54,403 bases of DNA from a virus. The position numbers were made by a program, and so were the translations under genes. Of this stretch, positions 40,726 to 50,895 are shown in pieces; within the stretch, counting starts at the first letter, position 1, and every line of letters starts with the position of its first letter. The notes under the pieces were generated by a model. That model worked only from the letters and a program-made list of their open reading frames with translations. It did no database searches and had not been told where the DNA came from. The stretch covers positions 1-54,403 of IMG/VR virus record IMGVR_UViG_3300040801_001443; one strand, given 5' to 3'.

Positions 40726-42084
40726 TTATTCTAATTCTTCTTTTTCTATTTCAAATCCACCTTTTTCATATGGTTTTTTAAAAATTTCTTTTTTCTTTTT
40801 CTTTCCTTTTTTATCCCCAGATTCTATTTCATCATATAAATCATAGACATCAGGATATATATTTCCTTCTATGTCCGTATTATATTTTAAATCCCAAAAA
40901 TCTTTAAAATTTTTAACATCTGATTTTTGATATTTATATTCTCTATTTATATTTAATTGATTATTTAAAAAATTATCTATATCAGATACTTTTTTATTAA
41001 ATAATTCTAATGTTTGATTATTAAATATTCCAATAGGTTTCTTTTTCTTTTTAGAAAAACTACCTAATATACATTTAAACATATATTCAAAACGAGAATC
41101 AGATGTTATTATACTTTTTGTTTCATTATTATCTATAAAATTGATATTTATTTTAAATTTATCATCTTGGAAAAATGGTGGAATATCAATTATCCAATCA
41201 TCAACAATATCTTCTTTAATATTATCTATATATTCATTAAACATTTTACATATTAGTTCAACATATAATTCATCTTTAATCAAAGATTTTAATTTAAAAT
41301 TTGTAATGGTTTTTATTTGTGTGAATTCTAAAAAATTAAGTAATATTAATGAATAATTATCTACATAATCTGTGGTATTGTTATGTTCCAATTTTTGATA
41401 TGTTGGGTTTAATAATTCAAATGAATAATCATTGTCTCCTTTTATCTTTATGATTAATTTTTGTATGTTTTTATTAAATTCATTATTCATTAAATATGAA
41501 TTTTCTGAATTAGGATTTAATAAATTATAAAACCATTGAGCAAAATTATTTTCACCAAAAACAAAATCTAAATCTTCTTCAGATGTGTTTAAAAATAATT
41601 GTATTTTTTCTAACTGTTCATTTGTTAATTTACCATTAAAAATAATAGGTAATGAATCTACATTAAATAAATTGGAATATTCTTCTAATTCATCTACATT
41701 ATATGTATATATGCTTCCTTTTACTATACATTTTAATATTAAATTATTTTTAGGAATTTTATCATATTCTACATTTGCTGGTTGATTGTCTGGAAAATAT
41801 TCAAAACAAAACCACCAATTTTTATTTAATAATTCAGTAATATAGTCAGATAATGAATATAAATATACATATGCACTATTATAAAATTTTTGTGTTGCTA
41901 AGTCTATAAAATTTAATGGTTGATTCCTCAATGATTTAGGAATTATGATAAATTTATCTCCCACCCATTTTACATATAACGTACTTGCTTGTACTTCTTC
42001 ATATACAATCAAATCTTTACCCTTAAAGGTATTTAATATATCTATTTTATCATTGATAAAATTTAGTGTTTTAATATATGTCAT
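40726..42084 (-). CDS. Unknown, distant nucleotidyltransferase/ligase-like features
   Basis: 452 residues. 'DLIVYEEVQASTLYVKWVGD' followed by 'WWFCFEYFPDNQPANVEYDK' and 'PKNNLILKCI' has the spacing of motifs I, III and IIIa of the RNA/DNA ligase fold, but the catalytic Lys-x-Asp-Gly is missing. The Lys-rich C-terminal region has 'KKGKKKKKEIFKKPYEKGGF'. It may be an inactive ligase-like scaffold or an unrelated protein. Its start is divergent from primase. Confidence 0.5.
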   Translation of the reverse strand: MTYIKTLNFINDKIDILNTFKGKDLIVYEEVQASTLYVKWVGDKFIIIPKSLRNQPLNFIDLATQKFYNSAYVYLYSLSDYITELLNKNWWFCFEYFPDNQPANVEYDKIPKNNLILKCIVKGSIYTYNVDELEEYSNLFNVDSLPIIFNGKLTNEQLEKIQLFLNTSEEDLDFVFGENNFAQWFYNLLNPNSENSYLMNNEFNKNIQKLIIKIKGDNDYSFELLNPTYQKLEHNNTTDYVDNYSLILLNFLEFTQIKTITNFKLKSLIKDELYVELICKMFNEYIDNIKEDIVDDWIIDIPPFFQDDKFKININFIDNNETKSIITSDSRFEYMFKCILGSFSKKKKKPIGIFNNQTLELFNKKVSDIDNFLNNQLNINREYKYQKSDVKNFKDFWDLKYNTDIEGNIYPDVYDLYDEIESGDKKGKKKKKEIFKKPYEKGGFEIEKEELE

Positions 42085-42173
42085 TTATATAATTATTATT
42101 TTAACTATATATTAAATTTTAAAGTCTTAAACATTTTTTATTTTTCTTTCTATAAAAAGAAAAAAATAATAGA

Positions 42174-43367
42174 ATGACTTTAGAATTAGAAGGTGGTGAA
42201 AATTTATCGGTTGATTTTTTTTCAACTAAAATTCAGAATATAGTTAATAACAATCATAAAATAGACACTAAAAAGAAACTTAGGTATTATCCAACATATA
42301 AACCAAAAAGAATAAATTTTGCTTGTCCATATTGTGGTGATAGTCAAAAGGTAAACACTAAATATAGGGGAAATGTATGGTTAAATTCTATGATGTATAC
42401 TTGTTTTAATTGTGGTACAAAAAAATCCTTTCCAAGTTTTTGTAGTGATTTTAATGAAAATATTGATTTAGAAGATAAAATAAAAATATATAATTATTTA
42501 GATGATATTTCTTATTCTAATGATGATTTTTCTGTAAAGTCAATGGATAAACTTATTGATTTAAAAGAATGGTTAGATTTTATGAATAATCATAAAAAAA
42601 GTTGGTTATCTGATATATCACCAATACAAAAAAATTCAAGAGCTTATCAATATTTGACATTAGACAGAAACTTATATAATCATAAATTTATATATCAAGG
42701 AATATATAGGAAATGGAAGGGTGATAAATGTTATTGGCAAAGTCCAGTGATTATAAATTTAAACGTTTCAAATGATAAATTATTAGGAATTCAATTGAGA
42801 AACTTAGAAAAAGATCGAAATAAACGTTTTTATAAAATTATTGAATTTGATGAAATATATAACTTTATTCATCCACAAAATCCAATTGATGATATAGAAT
42901 CTATAACATATAATAAATTATCACACTTTTATAATATTCTTAATGTTGACTTTGATGATTATGTTACAATTTTTGAAGGATTTTTAGATAGTTTATTTTA
43001 TCCAAATAGCATCGGAATGGTCGGTGCAAACAATGACGAGGATTTATTAAAATTTTTAATAAGTGCTGATGAAGATTTAAAATTAAGATTTTTTTATGAT
43101 AATGATCAAGATGGAAATAGAAAAGCAAATAAAATGTTAGATAGAGGATATTCCGTATTTTTGTGGAAAAAACTTTTTAATGATATTATAGATAAATCAA
43201 CCAATAAATACTTAATGGAAAAAAAGTTAGAAAAAATAATAGATTTAAATGATTTAGTTTTATTTTATAATGATAATAAAATTTATGATAAATTAAATCT
43301 AAAAGAATATTTTTCTATAGATTTATTTGATAAGATGTATTTAGATAGTGTGAAAAAAATATTTTAA
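42174..43367 (+). CDS. 61: DnaG/gp61-type DNA primase
   Basis: 397 residues. The zinc ribbon 'FACPYCGDSQ' with 'YTCFNCGTKK' (about 48-80) is followed by a core and a TOPRIM domain: 'TIFEGFLDSLF' (about 265-275, catalytic Glu) and 'YDNDQDGNRKA' (about 308-318). It makes RNA primers for lagging-strand synthesis, with the replicative helicase as usual partner. T4 gp61 has 342 residues. The 3' end overlaps the convergent gene by 4 bases. Confidence 0.88.
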   Translation: MTLELEGGENLSVDFFSTKIQNIVNNNHKIDTKKKLRYYPTYKPKRINFACPYCGDSQKVNTKYRGNVWLNSMMYTCFNCGTKKSFPSFCSDFNENIDLEDKIKIYNYLDDISYSNDDFSVKSMDKLIDLKEWLDFMNNHKKSWLSDISPIQKNSRAYQYLTLDRNLYNHKFIYQGIYRKWKGDKCYWQSPVIINLNVSNDKLLGIQLRNLEKDRNKRFYKIIEFDEIYNFIHPQNPIDDIESITYNKLSHFYNILNVDFDDYVTIFEGFLDSLFYPNSIGMVGANNDEDLLKFLISADEDLKLRFFYDNDQDGNRKANKMLDRGYSVFLWKKLFNDIIDKSTNKYLMEKKLEKIIDLNDLVLFYNDNKIYDKLNLKEYFSIDLFDKMYLDSVKKIF

Positions 43368-43684
43368 TGAATTGCCCATTTATGTACAATATCATTGGAT
43401 ATTTTTTTCATATCTCCTTTTATAAATTCGTTTGGACCTCTATCAGTATTTATTGGAGATACTGGATCACTTGTTAAGTGTAGTGGATTTATTATATCAC
43501 TATCTGTGATTTTTAAATCCATCATACCTTGTTCAGTATAAAACGAAGCGATATATCCTTTATTTCCCAAATCTTTTGTTATTTTTGCTGGAATTTGATT
43601 ACCTCTATATTCAATAATAACTTCATCAAATAATTTATATAATTTATTTTCATATAATTGATTATATGTTTTTAGATACTTCAT
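43364..43684 (-). CDS. Small protein with targeting-like N-terminus
   Basis: 106 residues. 'MKYLKTYNQLYE|N' is one of the clearest capsid-targeting-like peptides. The following 60 residues look like a small beta-barrel ('VIIEYRGNQIPAKITKDLGN'). It overlaps the upstream gene by 4 bases, and that gene has the same kind of N-terminus. Confidence 0.58.
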   Translation of the reverse strand: MKYLKTYNQLYENKLYKLFDEVIIEYRGNQIPAKITKDLGNKGYIASFYTEQGMMDLKITDSDIINPLHLTSDPVSPINTDRGPNEFIKGDMKKISNDIVHKWAIH

Positions 43685-43992
43685 GATGTTTTTATTAAAA
43701 TTAAATTTTTGTCTGCTATATCATACATTTTATCCCAGGTTGATAAAGATGTTTCTTTATCTAAATTCTGTTTTAATTTTTCACACACTTCTGAAAAATC
43801 GTTAGATTTATTCTCTAATATAATTGACAATTCTTTATTATATGAATTTAAATCCAAACTACCTTTTTGATATTGACTCCATATTTCAGAAACATCTATT
43901 GTATCTTTCCAATCTATATCATCACCAAAATTATCATCTGTTTCAATGTATAATTTATTTTCAAAAATTTTAAATGTATCTAAATGTATCAT
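43681..43992 (-). CDS. Small protein with targeting-like N-terminus
   Basis: 103 residues. It opens 'MIHLDTFKIFE|NKLYIETDD'. The rest is helical and acidic. It is the first gene of a two-gene minus-strand unit; both products may be internal head proteins. No family recognised. Confidence 0.58.
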   Translation of the reverse strand: MIHLDTFKIFENKLYIETDDNFGDDIDWKDTIDVSEIWSQYQKGSLDLNSYNKELSIILENKSNDFSEVCEKLKQNLDKETSLSTWDKMYDIADKNLILIKTS

Positions 43993-44048
43993 AAATTAAA
44001 ATATTTTTATAGTTCTATATATTTAATTTTTATTTCAAACATATATAT

Positions 44049-44059
44049 TTTATATATAA
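44049..44059 (+). promoter_or_regulatory. TTTATATATAA box ahead of the baseplate operon
   Basis: Exact motif, 21 bases before ATG 44081; the surrounding TTTATATATAAA is palindromic and may also serve the divergent gene at 43992. Confidence 0.55.
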
Positions 44060-44080
44060 AATAAAAATAAACAATATTAT

Positions 44081-46780
44081 ATGGCTACACCATTATATAC
44101 ATTTATGAAAGACAGAGGAACAACAATTTATGTTATGCCTTCTGCTTCAAGAGATATATCATTAGGAATGCAAAATCCTAACATTTCAATAAATTTTAAT
44201 AAGTTCGTATTACTTAATTTTCCTAAACAAGAGCAAAATGTTAATGGTCAAGACTATGGAAAAATGAATTTTTCAAATTATCAAGGAGATAAATATTATA
44301 GTTTTAAACCTGGTTCAAATGGATCATTTCCAGGTGATATTCCAGATTTATTTTCAGAACAATTAGTAGAATCATTAAGAAATTATGTTGCAAATCAAGA
44401 CGAAGTGATAAGAACCAGTAGAATAAATAGTAAAGATGATTTTTATTCATTAGGTGATAAACAAACAAATTCTGAAAAAATATTTTGGAAATGGTGTAGA
44501 AAAATGAATCTATTGGATTTAGAACCAGCAAAACATAAAATTGATTGGGATAAAAATTTAACTGATTTTAATAATGTTAATAAACCTAATGAATCAACTT
44601 TAGATTTTTTTCAAGAATATTTGTGGAAAGAAAGAGATATTAATGTATATTCAGTTGAACAATTGAGAGCTATAAATGCAACAACTGCAGAAATAACAGT
44701 TAATCAAATTATGAAAATTAGAGTTGGAGATAATTTCATATTTGAAGGAACAATCAATTTATCTGGAAGTGAAACATCTATATCAACTGGAATTAGTTAT
44801 GAAATAGTAGATGTTCAAACATTTGAAGGTGCAAATAAAACAATATTTAGGGTAAATGATACAAATTTAACAACAAAAATATTTGATATTGAAAATTTAA
44901 CTTGTTATTTAGATTATGAAAGATTTATACAGTATGTGGGTGAAGTGAGTTCACAAAGTAAAATAGAAACATCTAAAAACACATATACTGAAATAACTGC
45001 ACATATTCCACATCATGTAGGTAGAACACCATATGTGTTATTTGAAATAAATGATAATAATAATTATTATCCTGATTTAACACTTCCATTATTACCAGAA
45101 GAAATACAAGAAGAAATTGTAGGTGCAGAGAATTTACAATCACCTATTAGACAAAATCCAGAAAATTATCCTGGTTCTTTCTATGGTTTGTTTGATACAG
45201 AAGATAAAACATATAAAGCTTCTAATGGCGATAGATGGAGAAAGTCTGGTGAATATTATGGAGTTTTAAGAACTAATAATGTAGGTTTAGATGATGAATT
45301 GTATATAGAAACATTAGAAGAATTTAATTCAGATAATATTGATGGATTGGGAATAGATTTTGACACTTCCCATTATTATAAAATGAATTTACCTACATTA
45401 GAAAACACAATAACTAATTTTGATGAGTTTAATTCTTATAAATTTAATAATGAAGCTCCATCTGATTTTGAATTTAATGCTATTTTATGGTATTATGAAA
45501 TAAATGATGGAACTAATTCATATTCTAATTTATATGGTATTGAATTTTTAAATAATCCTAATGATGATTTTGATGATATTGATCCTGATGGTCAAAAAAT
45601 TAGACCATTTCAGAAATTGGTTAGTAATGGTGAACAAGATGGGATAAGTTATATTTATAATCTTAATATTTCATATCGTTCAGATAATGATGTATCACCA
45701 CTAGCATATTCACCAACAACACAATATAATGATTTTGGATTTGATTTATATCAAAATATTTTACAAACTAACTATAATTTACAAGAAAATTTAGTTGAAA
45801 TGGTAAGTGGTTTTACTGTTATGCAAGATGAATTACAAAAAGTTAAAAGTTTGGTATACACTCAACAACAATATGATGTGATACAAGAAAGATTAAATAA
45901 TTTAGATGAATTAGTAAAATTATATAAAACTATGAAATTAGTTGATTCTAATTCAGTTAAAGTGGAAACTAATTACGGTACAACATATCCCACAACAAAA
46001 CTTAATGTGGTTAATAGTGAATATGCTAATATTAATAATTTGAATGTTAGTGATATAAGATCTCAAAATATATTTTTAACAAATGATGATGGAATAGGAT
46101 CATTGAGTGTTGTGGTACCAGAATATAATAAATTGTTAGTAAATATTTATAATGATGTGAATGAAATTTTTGAAGAACCTATAAGAATAACATTATCAAA
46201 AGATTTAAAACCAACACAAATGGTAGAATTAATAATTTCACCTGAAAATAGTTCTGTGATAAATAGTTTAGAAGTTAATATAAATTGGAATAATGGTTCA
46301 GGTACCTATTTAGAAAATCTATTTACTATAGATATGCCAACAGATTTATTGTCTTTTGATAGTAGTGGTGAAAATGAATCAGTTCCTGCTAGTAATAATT
46401 ATTTAAATGATATAGTATATGAATATTCTAAAACCATAGACACCACTAAATTTCAAGGAAAAACTTTGATTTATTTTAATAAAACAGATGCATTTTTTTC
46501 CATTGATGATGTGATATATATAGATAATTTTTATTTAAATGATCCAAATGGTAATGTAAATGGTGGAGATTTTTCAGGTGCTTATAAAATTGAAGATGTT
46601 CAAATAGAAGAAGATAGAATATATTATAAAATTGATTTATCTGCAGGTGAATTGACTGAATTAAAAGGAATATTGAAAATATCTAATTATAATGGAATGA
46701 AAATACAAATTCTAAGAGTTACAGAAAATCAAACAGATAACGTATCAAATAGATATAAAATAACAAAAGAATTATTATAA
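44081..46780 (+). CDS. Large baseplate/virion structural protein
   Basis: 899 residues. First gene of a tight four-gene run that includes the gp6-type wedge protein. It starts 'ATPLYTFMKDRGTTIYVMPS', has Asn-rich beta segments, a helical region at about 560-640 (LQENLVEMVSGFTVMQDELQ) and a beta-rich C-terminus with 'NISYRSDND' and 'DIVYEYSKTIDTTKFQGKTL'. No family is recognised. Position makes a baseplate wedge or hub-associated protein likely. Confidence 0.68.
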   Translation: MATPLYTFMKDRGTTIYVMPSASRDISLGMQNPNISINFNKFVLLNFPKQEQNVNGQDYGKMNFSNYQGDKYYSFKPGSNGSFPGDIPDLFSEQLVESLRNYVANQDEVIRTSRINSKDDFYSLGDKQTNSEKIFWKWCRKMNLLDLEPAKHKIDWDKNLTDFNNVNKPNESTLDFFQEYLWKERDINVYSVEQLRAINATTAEITVNQIMKIRVGDNFIFEGTINLSGSETSISTGISYEIVDVQTFEGANKTIFRVNDTNLTTKIFDIENLTCYLDYERFIQYVGEVSSQSKIETSKNTYTEITAHIPHHVGRTPYVLFEINDNNNYYPDLTLPLLPEEIQEEIVGAENLQSPIRQNPENYPGSFYGLFDTEDKTYKASNGDRWRKSGEYYGVLRTNNVGLDDELYIETLEEFNSDNIDGLGIDFDTSHYYKMNLPTLENTITNFDEFNSYKFNNEAPSDFEFNAILWYYEINDGTNSYSNLYGIEFLNNPNDDFDDIDPDGQKIRPFQKLVSNGEQDGISYIYNLNISYRSDNDVSPLAYSPTTQYNDFGFDLYQNILQTNYNLQENLVEMVSGFTVMQDELQKVKSLVYTQQQYDVIQERLNNLDELVKLYKTMKLVDSNSVKVETNYGTTYPTTKLNVVNSEYANINNLNVSDIRSQNIFLTNDDGIGSLSVVVPEYNKLLVNIYNDVNEIFEEPIRITLSKDLKPTQMVELIISPENSSVINSLEVNINWNNGSGTYLENLFTIDMPTDLLSFDSSGENESVPASNNYLNDIVYEYSKTIDTTKFQGKTLIYFNKTDAFFSIDDVIYIDNFYLNDPNGNVNGGDFSGAYKIEDVQIEEDRIYYKIDLSAGELTELKGILKISNYNGMKIQILRVTENQTDNVSNRYKITKELL

Positions 46781-46781
46781 T

Positions 46782-47453
46782 ATGACAGTTAAAGAAATAG
46801 ATGATATTATACAAAAAGTATTTGATAAAGATAAAGTTCTTGTAGTAGATAATGTATATGAAAAAGATGGTGATGGATATAAATTGGTTATTGTTATCCA
46901 TAAATATATGAATGACGATGATGCAATAATTTATACTAAACTAATTTTTCCAGTAGATATAGAAAAAATTAAATTATTAAAAGATAGTTTTTTATATCTA
47001 TATGATATAAATTGTAATTACAGAAATGTAGAATTTAATGATGTTTATGATTTAGAAATAAAGTTAAAAGATATATTTAATAATATTAAATTTGGTAAAG
47101 ATTTAAAATTTTTAACTGACATAATAATACCTGGTAAGTATGAGGATGAAGAAGGTACACCTTTATCAAGAATAAAAATATGGTGTGAAAAAAATGATAT
47201 TAGTGATCCTATTAAGACTATAGATTATACTCCATATAACACAATAGTATCGTGTGAAAATTTATCATTTGACTATACAATAAAAACAGTAGAAAATCAG
47301 GAAATAAAAATAAAAATTTCTAAATTAAATGATAATGAGTATAGATATGATTTTATTTATCCTAATGATAGTGATATTCAGTATAGACAGGATTTATCAG
47401 ATATAGAAAGAACAATTGTATTATCATTAGAAAATAAATTAAAAAATAAATAA
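46782..47453 (+). CDS. Hypothetical protein in the baseplate operon
   Basis: 223 residues, alpha/beta, 1 base after the preceding stop and 7 before the gp6-type gene. 'KVLVVDNVYEKDGDGYKLVI' begins a beta-rich N-terminus. No family recognised; a gp25- or gp53-like wedge role is possible from position only. Confidence 0.6.
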   Translation: MTVKEIDDIIQKVFDKDKVLVVDNVYEKDGDGYKLVIVIHKYMNDDDAIIYTKLIFPVDIEKIKLLKDSFLYLYDINCNYRNVEFNDVYDLEIKLKDIFNNIKFGKDLKFLTDIIIPGKYEDEEGTPLSRIKIWCEKNDISDPIKTIDYTPYNTIVSCENLSFDYTIKTVENQEIKIKISKLNDNEYRYDFIYPNDSDIQYRQDLSDIERTIVLSLENKLKNK

Positions 47454-47460
47454 TAATTAA

Positions 47461-49287
47461 ATGTCTTCAAAAAATAGATTTTTCGAGTTTATTGAACTTC
47501 AATATACTTCACTTAACAATCAAATAAATAGTTGGTTAGAAAATATTTATAATAAATCAAACATTCAATTTAATTCTGCAAGTCCATATGGTCAAATATT
47601 AAATGTTCAGAAAGAATTATTTTCACATAATATAATATATTTAAAACAATCTTTAGAAAATATAAATATTCAATTTAGTGAAGATGAAAGAACAATTAGA
47701 TATATCGCAAGAATTGCTGGACATAACCCATCAAGATCTATTGCTGCAAGTGGAGTTTTAAAATTTAAAGTTAAAGCTGGTGTTAATATTGCTGAGGAAT
47801 TAGGTACATCAGATACAAGTGTGATTATACAAAATAATACAAAAATTAAAAATAATACTAATACTTTAACATATTCCATAGACTTGGGTAATACAGATAA
47901 TGTTAAATACACATTAAGTAATTTGAGTGAATTTTATTTAAATATTGTTCAAGGTAGTTGGGAAGAAGAAACTTTTACTGGTGATGGAAGCGAAGGTCAA
48001 AGTTTTTCAGTTAATATAAATAACAATGCTAAAATAGATAATTTTAATTATAATGTATATTATAATGGACAAATCTTAAAAAAAGTAACTCATCAATGGG
48101 ATATGCTTCCAAATGAAATGTCATGTGTTACAAAAACTGGTTTTAATGGTGGAATAGACATATATTTTGGTAATGGTGATTATGGTTTTATACCTGAACC
48201 AACTTCAATAATAACAGTTAAATATTTATTAAACAATGGTGTAGCAGGAGAAATTTTGAATCCATTATTAAATGATTGGAAATTTGAAGATGATGTTAAA
48301 TCTGGACAAGGTGAAACTATAAAAATGGAAGATTTGTTTGATATAAGTATTTATTATAATGTCGGTTTTGCATCAAATGGTGAAACTGTAGAAAATACAA
48401 AAAAATTAATTCCAATAGTTTCAAGAAATTTTGTTTTATCTACACCAGATCAATTTAAATATCATTTATCTAAATTAAATATATTTAGTCAAGTAGATGC
48501 ATATAATAAATTAGCTGATAATGATTATTCGTCCACAGTTACTAATAATTCTCTCCAAAATAAATTAAATAAATTAAAGACAAATATAAATAATAATAAG
48601 ACTAAAACAGAATTAATTAATCAAATAAATAGTATAATTGATGATTATGGTAAATTGGTTAATAATACTAATGATAATGTTATTTATTTATTTTTAATAC
48701 CTAAAATAAGAAAGTATTTGAATAATTCAATAAACTATTTTAATTTACCTTTGGATGTGTTTTATTTAGATGATTATGAAAAAACAAAAATTAAAAATTA
48801 TTTAACTTCACAAGCTATCATGAGTATCACAAGTGAAGTTAAGATAGAACAGCCAATAATTACTAAATATATTTGTAATGTATTTGTTAATAGATTTGAA
48901 GATACTAATGAAGATAACATAAGAAGCCAAATAGTATCTTTATTGTCTGATTATTTTTTAGACAATCAAAGAACAGATAGAATTCCAAGATCAGAAATAA
49001 TTTCATTATTAAAAAGTATTGATGGTATAGATTCTATTGATGTGGATTTTTTAAGTCAAAAAAATGAAGATTATCATAAAACAGGATCACTTCAAAATAA
49101 TTATGATGAAAATTTAGTGTTAGGCATTGATACAACATATGGTGATATTATTATGGGTAAAAATGAATATGCATTGATAAGGGGTGGATGGAGAGATAGA
49201 GATAATAATTATTATGATGATAATATTAAAACCAATGGATTATCTTCTATAAATATTACGTTTGGACAAAAATTAATAAAAAGATAA
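47461..49287 (+). CDS. 6: Baseplate wedge protein, gp6/Baseplate_J type
   Basis: 608 residues. An N-terminal helical part ('FIELQYTSLNNQINSWLENI') precedes the Baseplate_J signature: 'GIDIYFGNGDYGFIPEPTSI' (about 234-253) then 'ITVKYLLNNGVAGEI'. Later come 'NFVLSTPDQFKYHLSKL' (about 325-341) and the C-terminal 'ITKYICNVFVNRFED' segment. T4 gp6 forms the inner ring of the baseplate that expands during sheath contraction. The stop overlaps the next start by 1 base. Confidence 0.85.
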   Translation: MSSKNRFFEFIELQYTSLNNQINSWLENIYNKSNIQFNSASPYGQILNVQKELFSHNIIYLKQSLENINIQFSEDERTIRYIARIAGHNPSRSIAASGVLKFKVKAGVNIAEELGTSDTSVIIQNNTKIKNNTNTLTYSIDLGNTDNVKYTLSNLSEFYLNIVQGSWEEETFTGDGSEGQSFSVNINNNAKIDNFNYNVYYNGQILKKVTHQWDMLPNEMSCVTKTGFNGGIDIYFGNGDYGFIPEPTSIITVKYLLNNGVAGEILNPLLNDWKFEDDVKSGQGETIKMEDLFDISIYYNVGFASNGETVENTKKLIPIVSRNFVLSTPDQFKYHLSKLNIFSQVDAYNKLADNDYSSTVTNNSLQNKLNKLKTNINNNKTKTELINQINSIIDDYGKLVNNTNDNVIYLFLIPKIRKYLNNSINYFNLPLDVFYLDDYEKTKIKNYLTSQAIMSITSEVKIEQPIITKYICNVFVNRFEDTNEDNIRSQIVSLLSDYFLDNQRTDRIPRSEIISLLKSIDGIDSIDVDFLSQKNEDYHKTGSLQNNYDENLVLGIDTTYGDIIMGKNEYALIRGGWRDRDNNYYDDNIKTNGLSSINITFGQKLIKR

Positions 49288-49547
49288 TGTCAATAGAAAA
49301 AAATACTGAAATATCAGAATTATATACTTTTAGAAGATTTCATGATAAAAGCACAAAATCTTCTGCTGATTATGAAAATGAATTATTAAATAATATGTTA
49401 TCTAGAAATATGTTTAAAAATAACATTACTAATGAATTTTTAAATCAATTACAGAAGAATATTATATGGATGTTAGAATCTACATTGGTCGTAAGAAATT
49501 TTTGGAATTATACAGTAAACAAATACTATAATAAATATATTGATTAA
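49287..49547 (+). CDS. Small protein in the baseplate operon
   Basis: 86 residues, last gene of the baseplate run, starting on the final A of the gp6-type stop codon. 'SELYTFRRFHDKSTKSSADY' then helical. Its stop overlaps the convergent transglycosylase-like gene. No family recognised. Confidence 0.58.
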   Translation: MSIEKNTEISELYTFRRFHDKSTKSSADYENELLNNMLSRNMFKNNITNEFLNQLQKNIIWMLESTLVVRNFWNYTVNKYYNKYID

Positions 49548-50494
49548 TTTTTCTTTAATGTAGGAATATTAAATTTAATTGAGTCTTTCTTATCATCAAT
49601 GGAATCTATTATTTCATATTTATCATCCATTGAAATTTCTTCTATAATAACATCTTTTATGTTTTTATTATTTACTATATTTTGAACAAATTTGTTTAAC
49701 TCATTTTCTAATAATTTTCCTTTATCATCTAAAAATCTGTCTAATCTTAAATTATATCTACCTAATTGTTGAAGATAATCTACACCTTTTTTATAATTTC
49801 CATCCATTATTCTATATGTATAAAAAATATCATACCTACCACTTTTTAACCAATTTTTTACAGTAGTTGGTCCAACTAAATGAGACATTCCAATAAGCCC
49901 ACTTTCAGTTATATAAAAAGTACCAAAAAATTTATCACTATATAACATTATTTCTTTATTTAAAATTTTCTTTAAATAAAGAAACCAACAAATTGTAGAT
50001 TTATGTTGATAAAATTCAGAATTCCAAAATTCTTCAGTAGATATTTCATTCAAAGATGGACAAATTTCTGATGCGGATTTTCTAGCAGCATATCCTAATT
50101 GGTAATAGCCTATATACTGTGAATAAGCAGTGACAGTATCTGGACCATGACTAGTTTTAATTATTGTGTAATTTGTTCTTCTAGCCAAATGGTTATTAGC
50201 AGACTCAATCTGTCTTAATTGAAATAAAAATTCTTCTAATGTGTTTGTAGTATCTGCAAATATAACTTCTTTTGTGTGTGTTGATTTATCAACAATTTGT
50301 ATTTTATTTCTTAATGAAAAAAAAGTTAATAGTGATAAAGAAATTATAACTAAATATTTTATTGTTATTTTTTTCTTTTTAAACTTCCAAGATAATTTAA
50401 ATTTTCTTTTTGAAAGCTTAAAATTAATCATTAAATATCTATATAATCTTTTTAATTTAAAAATTATTAATCTTTTAATTGCTTTTATCTTCAT
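49544..50494 (-). CDS. Membrane-anchored lytic-transglycosylase-like protein
   Basis: 316 residues. A very basic N-terminus (1-45) leads into one membrane segment (about 46-61, 'TIKYLVIISLSLLTFFS'). The periplasmic domain has 'LRQIESANN' (Glu97) and 'YIGYYQLG' (127-134), the ES...GxxQ pattern of SLT-type transglycosylases, which cleave peptidoglycan. The long insert between the two motifs and the C-terminal acidic tail are atypical. It could act in lysis or as an inner-membrane partner during DNA entry. Confidence 0.6.
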   Translation of the reverse strand: MKIKAIKRLIIFKLKRLYRYLMINFKLSKRKFKLSWKFKKKKITIKYLVIISLSLLTFFSLRNKIQIVDKSTHTKEVIFADTTNTLEEFLFQLRQIESANNHLARRTNYTIIKTSHGPDTVTAYSQYIGYYQLGYAARKSASEICPSLNEISTEEFWNSEFYQHKSTICWFLYLKKILNKEIMLYSDKFFGTFYITESGLIGMSHLVGPTTVKNWLKSGRYDIFYTYRIMDGNYKKGVDYLQQLGRYNLRLDRFLDDKGKLLENELNKFVQNIVNNKNIKDVIIEEISMDDKYEIIDSIDDKKDSIKFNIPTLKKN

Positions 50495-50499
50495 AATTA

Positions 50500-50895
50500 T
50501 TATTTTAATAGTTTGATTAGATCTTGTGTTATAATAGATATAACTTTTTTCCCATTTATTTCTACATCTGGAATATTTGTAATTGTTGAAAATTCACTTT
50601 TTCCGCTTATTTTTAATTTTTCTATTATTGGTCTTAATTCATCATCTTTTTTATAGTATTCTTTAAGTGCATTCACAAAGTCAACACAATTAACACCTTG
50701 TTTATTATTATATTTAATCAATTGTAATTCTTTTAATCCATCCTCTGTTTCTACAATATCCTTCTCTATTATAAAATACCACAACTTTTTTTTACATATT
50801 TTAACATTTTCTAAAAAATTATATGCTTTAGATGCTTCAGTGTTTTTTGGAAATTGTGATATTTTACCATATAAATCTATATTTTTATTCTCCAT
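50500..50895 (-). CDS. Hypothetical protein
   Basis: 131 residues from the second Met (50895; the first at 50898 is equally possible). Helical with a Cys pair (KICKKK, GVNCVDF). A TTTATATATAA box lies 15 bases or so upstream (50914-50924). The stop is 5 bases before the transglycosylase-like start. No family recognised. Confidence 0.55.
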   Translation of the reverse strand: MENKNIDLYGKISQFPKNTEASKAYNFLENVKICKKKLWYFIIEKDIVETEDGLKELQLIKYNNKQGVNCVDFVNALKEYYKKDDELRPIIEKLKISGKSEFSTITNIPDVEINGKKVISIITQDLIKLLK

